Shown: positions 1 to 8,232 of the stretch, in pieces
How the letters are laid out: the number at the start of each line of letters is the position of its first letter
How positions within the stretch are numbered: position 1 is the stretch's first letter
DNA from: Dyella_A sp051962475
GTDB taxonomy: Bacteria > Pseudomonadota > Gammaproteobacteria > Xanthomonadales > Rhodanobacteraceae
Assembly: GCF_051962475.1 (NCBI RefSeq)
Contig: NZ_JBQCCF010000034.1
Location: 1-64,000, forward strand
Direction: 5' to 3'
Length of the DNA stretch: 64,000 nucleotides
The notes under the pieces: model-generated
The model's database searches: none
The model's input: only the letters and a program-made list of their open reading frames with translations
What the model was told of the DNA's origin: nothing
Translations under genes and position numbers: made by a program

Positions 1-17
1 GGAACGAGGAGGCAAGC

Positions 18-770
18 ATGTCGACCATCGATTCGGAAGATCGGTATGTCACCGGCTATTTCCTGCCGGAGGACACCCAGCTACGGCTGAAGCAGCTGCG
101 CGAGTACGTGGGATTCCTCACCAACCTGGCCCGACCTCGGCGGCCGGACGAAGACAGCGAGTGCTACAACGAGATTCGCCCGGGCGAGGTGGCGATCTGC
201 TTTGAGTTGATCGAGGAGCAGATTGGGTTGGTGCTGGACGAACTCTCCTGGCCGGGGGAACGTGGCGAACCGGCGGAGGCCGCCGAGGCGGCCGCGGATA
301 CGGAGACCGAAACGGAAGCGGCGGACCCGGATGGGCCGCCTCGCGCGAGCGAAGCGGATGCCGCGAAGCCGGAACCTGCGGAGGTGGACGACGCCGAGGC
401 GGACGAAACGGAAGCGGCGGAGGTGAAAGCCGATGGCGCAGCGGCGAGGTACGTCTATGGCCTCACGATGGACCAGATCGACGAGATCAACCGGTTGCTC
501 GAAAAGGTACGCGCCTACGGCGATGTGGTGATCGCCAGCGACGGTGCCGAGTTTGCCTCCTGCACGCTGTCGCTCATTGGGGATTCCATCTTCCACGACG
601 CGATAAGGCTGCGCGAGATCCTCTGGGAGGTGGGTGCGCAGCACCTGGACCCGGCGCGAGGCCCGCGAACCGGCGTACGCGAGGAGCACGCCACTTATCT
701 CGCGCTACCCACGCGTTTGCCCATGAGCAGCGGAGCGCACGTAGTACCCGAGCACCCGACTTACCAGTAG
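18..770 (+). CDS. XAC0095-like protein with duplicated domain
   Basis: 250 aa, soluble, function unknown. The N-terminal part (residues about 12-80, beginning GYFLPEDTQLRLKQLRE) resembles the small XAC0095 family of Xanthomonadales, from memory of the family. A second, diverged copy appears to occupy residues about 148-215 (YGLTMDQIDEINRLLEKV). Between them lies a linker of about 60 residues made almost only of Ala, Glu, Asp and Pro. A good ribosome site (GAGGAGG) sits 6-10 bases before the ATG, so the start is firm. The normal family member is about one domain long, so the two-domain form is odd. It is followed by a strong hairpin and then a convergent toxin gene. Confidence 0.6.
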   Translation: MSTIDSEDRYVTGYFLPEDTQLRLKQLREYVGFLTNLARPRRPDEDSECYNEIRPGEVAICFELIEEQIGLVLDELSWPGERGEPAEAAEAAADTETETEAADPDGPPRASEADAAKPEPAEVDDAEADETEAAEVKADGAAARYVYGLTMDQIDEINRLLEKVRAYGDVVIASDGAEFASCTLSLIGDSIFHDAIRLREILWEVGAQHLDPARGPRTGVREEHATYLALPTRLPMSSGAHVVPEHPTYQ

Positions 771-789
771 CTGGATAGACGGCCGAAGG

Positions 790-825
790 CGGCAGGTTCA
801 CTTGCTCGTGTGAGTGAACCTGCCG
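790..825. terminator. Strong hairpin between convergent genes
   Basis: A 13-bp perfect stem (CGGCAGGTTCACT pairing with AGTGAACCTGCCG) closes a 10-base loop. It lies between the stop of the XAC0095-like gene and the convergent stop of the ParE-like gene. There is no T-run on either side, so it may be a transcription barrier or mRNA end stabiliser, not a classic intrinsic terminator. Confidence 0.4.
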
Positions 826-873
826 TGTTGGTCGTACGGCACCCGCGTGGCGCGGGTATCGGCCGAGTTCTGC

Positions 874-1170
874 TCAGGGCCTCGCATATCCCGCTTCGCG
901 CTGCTCCCGCACCGCCAGCACGAAGACCGTATCCAGTACTGCCACGTAGCGGTACAGCGCGACATAGCCGTGCGCTCCGCGGCCAATCACCAACTCGCGC
1001 TTGTTGTTGCCGCTGGGGTGGCCAATCAATGGATTGGAATGCAACACATCGATCGCGTCGATGATGCCGTGCACGCGGGCGGCAGCATCGCGCGCCTCAT
1101 ACAACAGTAGATGGTCGACGATGTGCGCCAAGTCGTCGCGGACCTCGGGCGCCAGTTCGATGCGAGCCAC
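874..1170 (-). CDS. ParE/RelE-type toxin
   Basis: 98 aa if started at the GTG at 1170, which shares its first base with the antitoxin stop (TAGTG); an in-frame longer reading from 1254 runs inside the antitoxin gene and lacks family similarity. The sequence has the ParE/RelE fold pattern: ARIELAPEVRDDLAHIVDHL at the N-terminus, the NPLIGHPS segment, RELVIG, then the beta-strand YVALYRY and a C-terminal VLAVREQRE. Known ParE toxins poison gyrase, RelE toxins cut mRNA; which applies here cannot be told. It is the second gene of a toxin-antitoxin operon, translationally coupled to the antitoxin, and probably repressed by the antitoxin at 1485-1504. Confidence 0.8.
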   Translation of the reverse strand: MARIELAPEVRDDLAHIVDHLLLYEARDAAARVHGIIDAIDVLHSNPLIGHPSGNNKRELVIGRGAHGYVALYRYVAVLDTVFVLAVREQREAGYARP

Positions 1171-1454
1171 TACCGGGCCAGCTTGCGAGCCACGGGCCGA
1201 CGCGCGGCCTTGCCGGCGAGGCGATCCTCCAGATAGCCACGCATCTGGTCCCACGGCACCGTCTTTCCGGACTCGACGATGCGCGCGTAACGCTGCTCCG
1301 CCTCAGTGTCGAAGTCGGCACGGCGTTCTTCCAAGCTCGCCTTTTCGGCGATCGCCTCAAGGATGAAATTGTGCGCCGTGGTGCCTGCGCGCTTAGCGGC
1401 TTCGGCGATGCGTGCTTTCAACTCCTCCGGCAATCGGATAGTGGTGGTACTCAT
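1170..1454 (-). CDS. Ribbon-helix-helix antitoxin (CopG/ParD-like)
   Basis: 94 aa. Residues 3-9 (TTTIRLP) form the expected DNA-contacting beta strand and residues 10-40 (EELKARIAEAAKRAGTTAHN and onward) the two helices of a ribbon-helix-helix dimer. The C-terminal half, rich in charged residues, is where such antitoxins wrap the toxin. First gene of the pair, overlapping the toxin start by one base. The upstream palindrome at 1485-1504 overlaps a plausible -10 box (TACACT, complement of 1483-1488), which fits autoregulation by the antitoxin or the toxin-antitoxin complex. Confidence 0.8.
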   Translation of the reverse strand: MSTTTIRLPEELKARIAEAAKRAGTTAHNFILEAIAEKASLEERRADFDTEAEQRYARIVESGKTVPWDQMRGYLEDRLAGKAARRPVARKLAR

Positions 1455-1484
1455 GGGAGGTTCCAGGCTGAGCGACGGTCACAG

Positions 1485-1504
1485 TGTAGCACCCATGTGC
1501 TACA
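1485..1504. promoter_or_regulatory. Palindromic operator of the toxin-antitoxin operon
   Basis: TGTAGCAC-CCAT-GTGCTACA: 8-bp perfect arms with a 4-bp spacer, 31 bp upstream of the antitoxin ATG and overlapping a -10-like TACACT on the minus strand. Position and symmetry fit an RHH-antitoxin operator. The -35 is not convincing. Confidence 0.55.
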
Positions 1505-1618
1505 TACGGATATTGATGGCAGCACCCCCGCGCGGAACGGGCACTCGCCCGCCCCGACGCCGGTAGCATGTAGCTCTCACCTACGCCGACGTCACTGCAC
1601 GCAAGGAAGAACGCCGCC

Positions 1619-2413
1619 ATGGCCGACCACGACTACCTGCTCGACAACCGGAACACACAGGCGGCACGACGCTTCGACGCCTTGTCGGCGCTGTTCGATC
1701 CGGTCTCGCTTCGCCAGTTCGCCGCCTGCGGCCTGGCCGAGGGGTGGCGCTGCTGGGAAGTGGGTGCGGGAGGCCCCGCGTTGGCGCGCATGATGGCGGA
1801 GCAGGTGGGAGATACCGGCCATGTGTTGGCCACCGACATCGACGACTCGTGGGCGAAAGCAGCGACCTCCAGGAACATCAGCGTGCGTCGGCACGACGTC
1901 GTCCACGACGCGCCGCCCGATGACCGGTTCGACCTGATCCACGCCCGGCTTGTGCTGGTGCACCTTCCGGAACGGGAGCGGGCGCTCGGTCATATGGTGT
2001 CCGCCCTCAAGCCCGGCGGTTGGCTGGTGGTGGAAGACGCCGACCCCGCGTTGCAGCCGCTGAGCTGCATCGACGAGTCCGGCCCCGAGCAGGCGTTGGC
2101 CAACAAGATCCGGCAGGGTTTCAGGGCGCTGCTGGCCAAACGTGGCGCCGACATCGCCTTCGGGCGAAAACTGCCGCGCATGTTCCGCCAGGCCGGCCTG
2201 GCGGATATCGCCGCCGAGGCCTATTTCCCGATCGCTTTGCCGCCCTGCCAGCCGCTGGAAATGGCGACCATTGCCATGATCCGCGACGAGTTGCTGAGCC
2301 ACGGCATCGCGACCGCGGAAGAAATCGGACAGCACCTGGAAAACGTGCGCGCGGGAAAGCTGGATCTCTCGCAACCGCCAATGATTTCCGTGCGCGGGCG
2401 AAAGCCGCTGTAA
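1619..2413 (+). CDS. Class I SAM-dependent methyltransferase
   Basis: 264 aa, cytosolic. The glycine-rich SAM motif is WEVGAGGPALARMM (about residues 43-56), followed by the acidic strand ATDID (about 70-74), then FDLIHARLVLVHLPERE (post-I/IV region) and the LKPGGWLVVED strand. This is the Methyltransf_11/25-type fold for small molecules. The substrate is unknown and the neighbours do not point to one. The 164-bp region upstream, shared with the divergent toxin-antitoxin operon, is comparatively AT-rich around 1490-1520 and probably contains both promoters. Confidence 0.75.
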   Translation: MADHDYLLDNRNTQAARRFDALSALFDPVSLRQFAACGLAEGWRCWEVGAGGPALARMMAEQVGDTGHVLATDIDDSWAKAATSRNISVRRHDVVHDAPPDDRFDLIHARLVLVHLPERERALGHMVSALKPGGWLVVEDADPALQPLSCIDESGPEQALANKIRQGFRALLAKRGADIAFGRKLPRMFRQAGLADIAAEAYFPIALPPCQPLEMATIAMIRDELLSHGIATAEEIGQHLENVRAGKLDLSQPPMISVRGRKPL

Positions 2414-2551
2414 TCACCGCGGCCGATCGACTGACCGACGGAGGCTCGTGCACGTCCGCGTGCGCATGTCAGGTGCCCTGAAGGAGGCGTCCCACCCGGT
2501 TCCACCTCTGCTAACGTCCGGCTTCGCCGCCACTACATGCCCAGAGATGCC

Positions 2552-3493
2552 ATGACTCGCCTCCGCCCGACTGCCCTCGCCTTCGCCGCCTGCCTGCTCG
2601 CCTCGCTGCCCGCGCTGGCCGACCAGGCCAAGCCGAAGCCCTCGCTGACGCCCAAGGACATCCTCGCCGCGTCGAAGCCGGCGGAGTGGCGCAAGCCCGA
2701 TCCGCAGAATCTGCTGGTGATGACGTTGGCCGGGGGACATCGGGTGCTGATCGAGCTGGCGCCAGATTTTTCGCCGCTGCACGCGGCGAACATCCGCACG
2801 ATGGCGCATGAGCATTACTTCGACGGGCTGGCGGTGATCCGTGTGCAGGACAACTTCGTCACGCAGTGGGGCGACCCCAATGACGACGACAACGCGGACC
2901 GCTCGAAGATGAAGCCGCTGGGCACCGCGAAGAAGACGCTGCCGCCGGAGTTCACCCGCACGCTTGATCCGAAGCTGGAGTTCACCCGCCTGCCGGACGG
3001 CGATGTGTACGCGCCGCAGGTGGGCTTCTCCGAGGGTTTCCCGGTGGCGCGCGACCCGGCCAGCAAAGAGGAGTGGATTACCCACTGCTACGGCACCGTG
3101 GGCGTGGCGCGTGACGTGGCGCCGAACACCGGCAGCGGCAGTTCGCTGTACGCAATCATCGGCCAGGCGCCGCGCGGGCTGGACCGCAACCTGGCGGTGG
3201 CAGGGCGGGTGATCGAGGGTATGGAGTATCTCTCCGGTCTGCCCCGTGGCACCGGGCCGCTGGGTTTCTACGAGAAGCCGCAGCAGCGCACGGCGATTGT
3301 CTCGGTGGCGCTGGCCGCGGATCTGCCTGCGGCGCAACGGCCGGCTGTAGAAGTGCTGCGTACGGACAGCCGGAGCTTTGCCGCGCTGATCGAGGCCAAG
3401 CGCAACCGTGTCGATGCGTTCTATACGCGGCCAGCCGGGAAGATCGATCTGTGCAGCATCAGCGTGCCGACACGGGCAGTGGCGGGGAAGTGA
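2552..3493 (+). CDS. Exported cyclophilin-type peptidyl-prolyl isomerase
   Basis: 313 aa from the ATG at 2552, where a short AGAG lies 6 bases upstream and a normal signal peptide begins (MTRLRPTALAFAACLLAS, cleavage near ALA-D); an ATG at 2537 is an alternative. The cyclophilin core is visible: LELAP-like IELAPDFSPLHAANIRTMAHEHYFDG, then VIRVQDNFVTQWGDPN, and later GSGSSLYAIIGQAPRGLDRNLAVAGRVIEGMEYL. It should isomerise prolyl bonds in envelope proteins in the periplasm. An insertion of about 60 residues separates the GDPN motif from the second half, longer than in E. coli PpiA, as in other Xanthomonadales versions. Confidence 0.85.
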   Translation: MTRLRPTALAFAACLLASLPALADQAKPKPSLTPKDILAASKPAEWRKPDPQNLLVMTLAGGHRVLIELAPDFSPLHAANIRTMAHEHYFDGLAVIRVQDNFVTQWGDPNDDDNADRSKMKPLGTAKKTLPPEFTRTLDPKLEFTRLPDGDVYAPQVGFSEGFPVARDPASKEEWITHCYGTVGVARDVAPNTGSGSSLYAIIGQAPRGLDRNLAVAGRVIEGMEYLSGLPRGTGPLGFYEKPQQRTAIVSVALAADLPAAQRPAVEVLRTDSRSFAALIEAKRNRVDAFYTRPAGKIDLCSISVPTRAVAGK

Positions 3494-4437
3494 GGCGGCG
3501 GCAGGTCGAACAAGGTTGTTGATTCGCTGCAACGGAGTGGATCGAAGTGAGCTGGCGCTTTTGGTCCCTTGCGTGAGGGGGAGTGCCGGCCCTCGACTTG
3601 ATCGGTGGACGGGTGAGAGGAGATGCGCTTAGTGCGGCTTCGCTTGATGGTCTGAGGCGAGCACCCGGCCCCCTCACCCCGACCCTCTCCCCCCGCCGGG
3701 GGGGAGAGGGAGAAGTGGCGCGGCTTCGCTTGATGCATCGGGGAAGAGGCGCTTTGCTTGACCCCTCTTTGCCGCACGTGGTGCTACGGAATCCGCGACA
3801 GGCGAAACCGACCATCCTCGAAGCACGCACCCGCTGCGCTCCCTCTCCCCTGCTTGCGGGGGAGAGGGCTGGGGTGAGGGGGACGCACGTAGCGCGTTGC
3901 CTGGTTGCCGATTTAAGGCGAGCACCCACCCCCCTCACCCCGACCCTCTCCCCCCGGTGGGAGGAGAGGGAGCAAGGCGCGGCTTCGCTTGATGCGCCGT
4001 GCTGCGGGTGGCATTACGGAACCAGCAATAGGGCCGATAGCCCATTGTCGAAGCGGGCTCCCGCACTGCTCCCTCTCCCCTGCTTGCGGGGGAGAGGGAG
4101 AAAGGCGCGGCTTCGCTTGATGCGCCGTGCTGCGGGTGGCATTACGGAGCCAGCAATAGGGCCGATAGCCCATTGTCGAAGCGAGCTCCCGCACTGCTCC
4201 CTCTCCCCTGCTTGCGGGGGAGAGGGCTGGGGTGAGGGGGATGCGCGAAGTGCGCTGCTTGGTTGCAGTCCTGAGGCGAGCACCCAGCCCCCTCACCCCG
4301 ACCCTCTCCCCCCCCGGTGGGAGGAGAGGGAGAAAGGCGCGGCTTCGCTTGATGCATCGGGGGAGAGGGAGAAGAGCAAAGCTTCGCCTGAGGCCCCAAG
4401 TGAGCGGGCAGCCCGACAGCAATGGAGCACGCGGCTA
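3494..4437. repeat. Intergenic array of REP-like palindromes
   Basis: No gene is supported in these 944 bases. They hold at least six GC-rich imperfect hairpins built from CCCTCACCCCGACCCTCTCC and its complement-like arm GGGGGAGAGGG, centred near 3695, 3860, 3950, 4080, 4208 and 4315. The hairpins are separated by spacers that repeat the 16-mer GCGGCTTCGCTTGATG at 3634, 3720, 3979, 4107 and 4339. The array separates the convergent cyclophilin and chemoreceptor genes. Relatives of the same palindrome lie inside mfd near 22.9 kb. Confidence 0.85.
3974..4226. repeat. Tandem duplication, 128-bp period
   Basis: Positions 3974-4098 and 4102-4226 are two copies of a 125-bp unit offset by 128 bp. 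I count only two mismatches (4021 versus 4149 and 4055-region A/G). Each unit contains the GCGGCTTCGCTTGATG spacer and one hairpin. The near-identity points to a recent duplication within the array. Confidence 0.85.
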
Positions 4438-6000
4438 CTACAGCGCGCGCACCACCTGATCGGCGGTGCGGAACACCGACACCGCCTGGCGCATGCGTTC
4501 GGCCTGCTCCTGCAGGCTGCGCGCGGCGGCTTCGGATTCTTCGACGAGGGCGGCGTTGCTCTGGGTGGCTTCGTCCATCTGGCTGACGGCTGCGCCCACT
4601 TCCTGGATGCCTTTGCTCTGCTCTTCGCTGGCGGCGGCGATCTCGCTCATCAGGCCGGCGGAGCGCTGGATGGCGTCGGCGATGCGGCGGGTGGTGTCGC
4701 CGGTGCGATCGACCAGCGCGGCGCCGGTATCGACAGTGGCGACGGCCGCGCCGATCAGTTCCTTGATCTCGCGCGCGGCGGTGGCGGCGCGCTGGGCCAG
4801 GCCGCGCACTTCGGTGGCGACCACGGCGAAGCCCTTGCCATGTTCGCCTGCGCGGGCCGCTTCCACGGCGGCGTTGAGCGCGAGGATGTTGGTCTGGAAG
4901 GCGATGCCGTCGATCATGCCGGCGATGTCTTCGATGCGCTGCGAGCTGGCCTTGATGTCGCCCATGGTGGTGACCACCTGCGCCACCAGTTCGCCGCCTT
5001 GCTTCGCCAGCTTGGCGGCGGAAGACACCAGCGCGTCGGCCTCGCGTGCGTGGTCGGCGTTCTGGCGCACGGTGGCGGTGAGTTCTTCCATCGCCGCGGC
5101 GGTTTCTTCCAGCGAGGCGGCCTGATCCTGCGTGCGGTGCGAGAGGTCGGCGGTGCCGGCGGCGATCTGGCCGGTGGCGCCGTGGATGCTGTCGCTGGAT
5201 TGGCGCACGTTGGTCACTACGTCGGCGAGGCCGACGCTGATGCCGTTGATGGCCTGCAGCAGCTGGCCGATGTCGTCGCGCCGGTCCACCGGCACCTGGG
5301 CACTGAGATCGCCGGCGGCGATCTTGCCGGCGGCGCTGCGGCATTCGCTCATCGGGCCGCTGATGTTGCGCCGGACCAATGCCCACACCAGCGCCGGCAC
5401 CGCTACGCACGCCAGCAGCGCCATGCCCGCCACGGCGCGCGTGTGCTCGCCCGGCAGCAGGTGCCACAAGGCGAGCCAGATCGCCGCGTTGCCGGCGGCG
5501 GTAGCCAGCGCGAGGCGCCACGGCATGCCCAGGCTGCGCATGTGGCTCACGTCCAGGCCCACGTAGCGCGCGCCGATCACCTGCCCGCGCGCATCGAGCA
5601 CCGGGTCGTAGCGGGTCATGAACTGGGTGCCGAAGATCGTGGCGTAACCGGTGAACGACTGCTTCGCCTGCAGCTTTACCCACGCCGGGTGCGAGCGGTC
5701 CAGCAGCGTGCCAACCGCGCGGCCGCCGTCCTTCTTCTTCACCGAGGTGGTGATGCGCACGAAGTCGTCGCCGCTGCGCACGAACACCGTGGCGGTGGCG
5801 CCGCGTTCGGCGGTAAAGGCGTCCGGGCGGGAGAAGTCCAGGTTCAGCGCCTGCCCGCCGCTGAGCAGCAGCGGCGTGTCGCGACCGCCGATGGCGACCA
5901 CCTTGCCCGGCTCCAGCGCGAAGGCACCGGGGAACCGGCCGGCGAACTCCGTCGCCAGCGATTCGATGCGGGTTTTCAGCGGTACCAGCCACACGCGCAT
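4438..6000 (-). CDS. Methyl-accepting chemotaxis protein, Cache-type, no N-terminal helix
   Basis: 520 aa. A Cache_3/Cache_2-like sensor occupies residues about 5-152 (GGQALNLDFSRPDAF, then TVFVRSGDDFVRITTSVKK and GARYVGLDVS). Two hydrophobic helices follow directly (about 161-182 and 189-209), then a HAMP linker (about 210-262) and a long coiled signalling domain with the hairpin tip EAARAGEHGKGFAVVATEVR. It should signal through CheA/CheW to the flagellar motor. The usual first transmembrane helix before the sensor is absent: the in-frame sequence upstream of the ATG up to the preceding stop is hydrophilic. Methylation-receptor tail pentapeptide is absent. No che genes are nearby. Confidence 0.85.
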   Translation of the reverse strand: MRVWLVPLKTRIESLATEFAGRFPGAFALEPGKVVAIGGRDTPLLLSGGQALNLDFSRPDAFTAERGATATVFVRSGDDFVRITTSVKKKDGGRAVGTLLDRSHPAWVKLQAKQSFTGYATIFGTQFMTRYDPVLDARGQVIGARYVGLDVSHMRSLGMPWRLALATAAGNAAIWLALWHLLPGEHTRAVAGMALLACVAVPALVWALVRRNISGPMSECRSAAGKIAAGDLSAQVPVDRRDDIGQLLQAINGISVGLADVVTNVRQSSDSIHGATGQIAAGTADLSHRTQDQAASLEETAAAMEELTATVRQNADHAREADALVSSAAKLAKQGGELVAQVVTTMGDIKASSQRIEDIAGMIDGIAFQTNILALNAAVEAARAGEHGKGFAVVATEVRGLAQRAATAAREIKELIGAAVATVDTGAALVDRTGDTTRRIADAIQRSAGLMSEIAAASEEQSKGIQEVGAAVSQMDEATQSNAALVEESEAAARSLQEQAERMRQAVSVFRTADQVVRAL

Positions 6001-6162
6001 GAGACGCCCCTGTCCTGCTGCGACGATGCGCCGGCCCCATGGCGCGGCGCTACCCCGGTTGTCGATAGGCGTCGGAAACCGGATGTTGTCCCCGGATGTC
6101 GGTCGCTGGCGGCAAAACTTTACGAATGGCGGCCGTGCCGGCGCCTCCCGGCCGACCGCCGA

Positions 6163-8064
6163 TCAGCGGTAGCCGGCCGCCTGCAGCTCGAACAGTTCGG
6201 CGTAGTGGCCGCCGGCGGCGAGCAGTTCCTCGTGGGTGCCGACCTCCTCGATGGCGCCGTGCTGCAGCACGATGATGCGGTCGGCCATGCGCACGGTGGA
6301 GAAGCGGTGCGAGATGATCACCGCGGTCTTGCCGTGCGAGAGCTCCTTGAAGCGCTGGAACACCTCGTACTCCGAGCGCGCGTCGAGCGCGGCGGTGGGT
6401 TCGTCCAGCACCAGCAGCGGCGCGTCGCGCATGTAGGCGCGGGCGATGGCGATCTTCTGCCACTCGCCGCCGGAGAGATCCACGCCGCCCTTGAACAGTT
6501 TGCCGAGCATCTGCGCGTAGCCCTTGGGTAGCCGCGCGATCACCTGGTCAGCGAGGCTGCGATGGGCGGCATCGGCGATGCGCGGCTCGTCGCCACGGGC
6601 CTCGATGCGGCCCACGGCGATGTTGTCCGCGGCGTTGAAGTAGTAGCGCACGAAGTCCTGGAAGATCACGCCGATGTTGAGGCGCAGGTCTTCCAGGTCG
6701 TATTCGGTGAGCGGGTGGCCGTCGAGCAGGATGCGGCCCTCGTCCGGGTCGTACAGGCGCGAGAGCAGTTTCACCAGCGTGGTCTTGCCGGCACCGTTCT
6801 CGCCCACCAGCGCCAGCACTTCGCCGGCGCGCAGGGTGAAGTTCAGATGCCGCACCGCCCAGCGCTCGGCGTCGGGATAGCGAAAGCCCACGTCTTCGAA
6901 CACGAAGCCCTCGCGCAGTGGCCGCGGGAACGGGCGCGGGTTCGGTGGCGAGAGGATCTCCGGCTGGATGCGAAAGAACGAGAACAGGTCGTCCAGGTAC
7001 AGCGCCTGCCCGGCTACCTGCGAGAAGCCGGTGAGCAGGGTTTCCAAGAGCGTGCGCAGGCGGCGGAACGAGGTGGAAAGAAACGTGAGGTCGCCGATGG
7101 AGAACTGCCCGGTGACCGTGCGCCAGGCGATGAACGCGTAGGCGGCGTAGTAACCGAGCGTGCCCAGCGTGGTGAACAGCCCGCCCCAGCCGGCACGGCG
7201 TAGCGCGATGCGGCGGTTGGCGCGGTACATGTCCTGAGACAGCACGCGGTAGCGGTCGATCAGGAACGGGTTGAGGCCGAAGCTCTTCACCTCTTTCGCG
7301 TTTGAGGCGCTGGCACCGACCATGCGCAGGTAATCCAGCTCGCGCCGCTCCGGCGTCCACTGGTAGTTCACAGCGTAGCTCTGCGCGTTGAAGTGGAACT
7401 CGCCCAGGAACGCCGGTACCAGCGCCACCGCCAGCAGCACGATCAGCCACGGCGCGTACACCGCCAGACCCACCGCGAAGCTCAGCAAGGTGATCACGTC
7501 CTGCGCCTGCTGCAGCAGCTGCGAGAGCAGGCTGCCGCGCCCGGCCACCTGGCGGCGCGCGCGGTCGAGCTGGTCCTGCAGGTCGGCGTCTTCGAAGTCC
7601 TCCAGATCCAGCGAGGCGGCGTGTTCCATCAGGCGGATCGAAGTGGTGTTGGCGTAGAGCTCGCCGAGCAGCGAGTCGACCAGCGCCACCAGCCGGCCGA
7701 GCAGATCGGCCAGCACCGCCAGCGCCAACTCCAGCCCCAGCAGCAGCGCCAGATGCGCCAGCTCGCCGCCGTGCAGCCACGCGGCGATGTCGGCATGCGG
7801 CACGCCGACGCGCACCAGCCGCACCACCTCGTCGACGATCAGCTTGCCCACGTACAAGGTGACCACCGGCAACAGCGCGCGCAGCAGGCGCAGCGCCACG
7901 CTGGCGAGCGTGAGCGAGCGGCTGGTCTGCCAGATGCTGGCCAGGAACGGCGGCACGTTGCGCAGTGCGGCGAAGCGCTCGCGCAGGCTCTGCGGTGGGG
8001 GCGGCGGCGCGTGGCGGCGGCCGCCGGTAGCGGGGCTGGCACCTGGGGCGTGCGGAGGTGGCAT
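6163..8064 (-). CDS. ABC exporter, fused membrane and ATPase domains
   Basis: 633 aa from the ATG at 8064, chosen because AAGGA lies 6-10 bases upstream; a longer in-frame reading from 8154 adds a Pro/Arg-rich tail of doubtful value. After a proline-rich start come six membrane helices (about residues 40-340), then the nucleotide-binding domain with Walker A GENGAGKT, Q-loop VIFQDF, signature LSGGEWQK, Walker B LLVLDEPTA and switch His in ISHRFST. Type I exporter of lipids, peptides or drugs; substrate unknown. It is transcribed divergently from the metal-responsive PadR gene, and the two could share the regulatory region at 8160-8232. Confidence 0.88.
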   Translation of the reverse strand: MPPPHAPGASPATGGRRHAPPPPPQSLRERFAALRNVPPFLASIWQTSRSLTLASVALRLLRALLPVVTLYVGKLIVDEVVRLVRVGVPHADIAAWLHGGELAHLALLLGLELALAVLADLLGRLVALVDSLLGELYANTTSIRLMEHAASLDLEDFEDADLQDQLDRARRQVAGRGSLLSQLLQQAQDVITLLSFAVGLAVYAPWLIVLLAVALVPAFLGEFHFNAQSYAVNYQWTPERRELDYLRMVGASASNAKEVKSFGLNPFLIDRYRVLSQDMYRANRRIALRRAGWGGLFTTLGTLGYYAAYAFIAWRTVTGQFSIGDLTFLSTSFRRLRTLLETLLTGFSQVAGQALYLDDLFSFFRIQPEILSPPNPRPFPRPLREGFVFEDVGFRYPDAERWAVRHLNFTLRAGEVLALVGENGAGKTTLVKLLSRLYDPDEGRILLDGHPLTEYDLEDLRLNIGVIFQDFVRYYFNAADNIAVGRIEARGDEPRIADAAHRSLADQVIARLPKGYAQMLGKLFKGGVDLSGGEWQKIAIARAYMRDAPLLVLDEPTAALDARSEYEVFQRFKELSHGKTAVIISHRFSTVRMADRIIVLQHGAIEEVGTHEELLAAGGHYAELFELQAAGYR

Positions 8065-8168
8065 CGGCGGTCCTTGGCGAGCGTCCGGTGGCAGCTTGCC
8101 ACGGCGCGAACAGTAGGGAGTGACGTTGACGCATGCCCGCGAGCGGACGATCACGGCGATCGCGGGGC

Positions 8169-8221
8169 TTGTCTTCCGATATTCTTGCGATATATCTTTT
8201 GCTCGTCAATCACGATATATC
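8169..8221. promoter_or_regulatory. Promoter region with paired GATATATC operators
   Basis: Two copies of the self-palindromic CGATATATC (core 8189-8196 and 8214-8221) lie 25 bp apart just before the PadR gene. The first overlaps a possible -10 (TATATC, 8191-8196) placed 16 bp after TTGTCT (8169-8174). Position fits autorepression by the PadR protein, perhaps also control of the divergent exporter. Inference from sequence only. Confidence 0.5.
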
Positions 8222-8232
8222 GGAGATACATC

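Noticed and set aside
1371..1793. Extra ORFs near the toxin-antitoxin operon
   Set aside because: They overlap the antitoxin and methyltransferase genes in other frames and lack a ribosome site.
3655..4375. CRISPR array
   Set aside because: Repeats are irregular palindromic hairpins of differing spacing, no uniform 24-40 bp repeat/spacer pattern, no cas genes.
3583..6531. 982-codon open frame on the plus strand
   Set aside because: It reads through the REP array and antisense to the chemoreceptor and exporter genes; the opposite strand has the family motifs, and the plus reading is low-complexity Gly/Arg/Ala.
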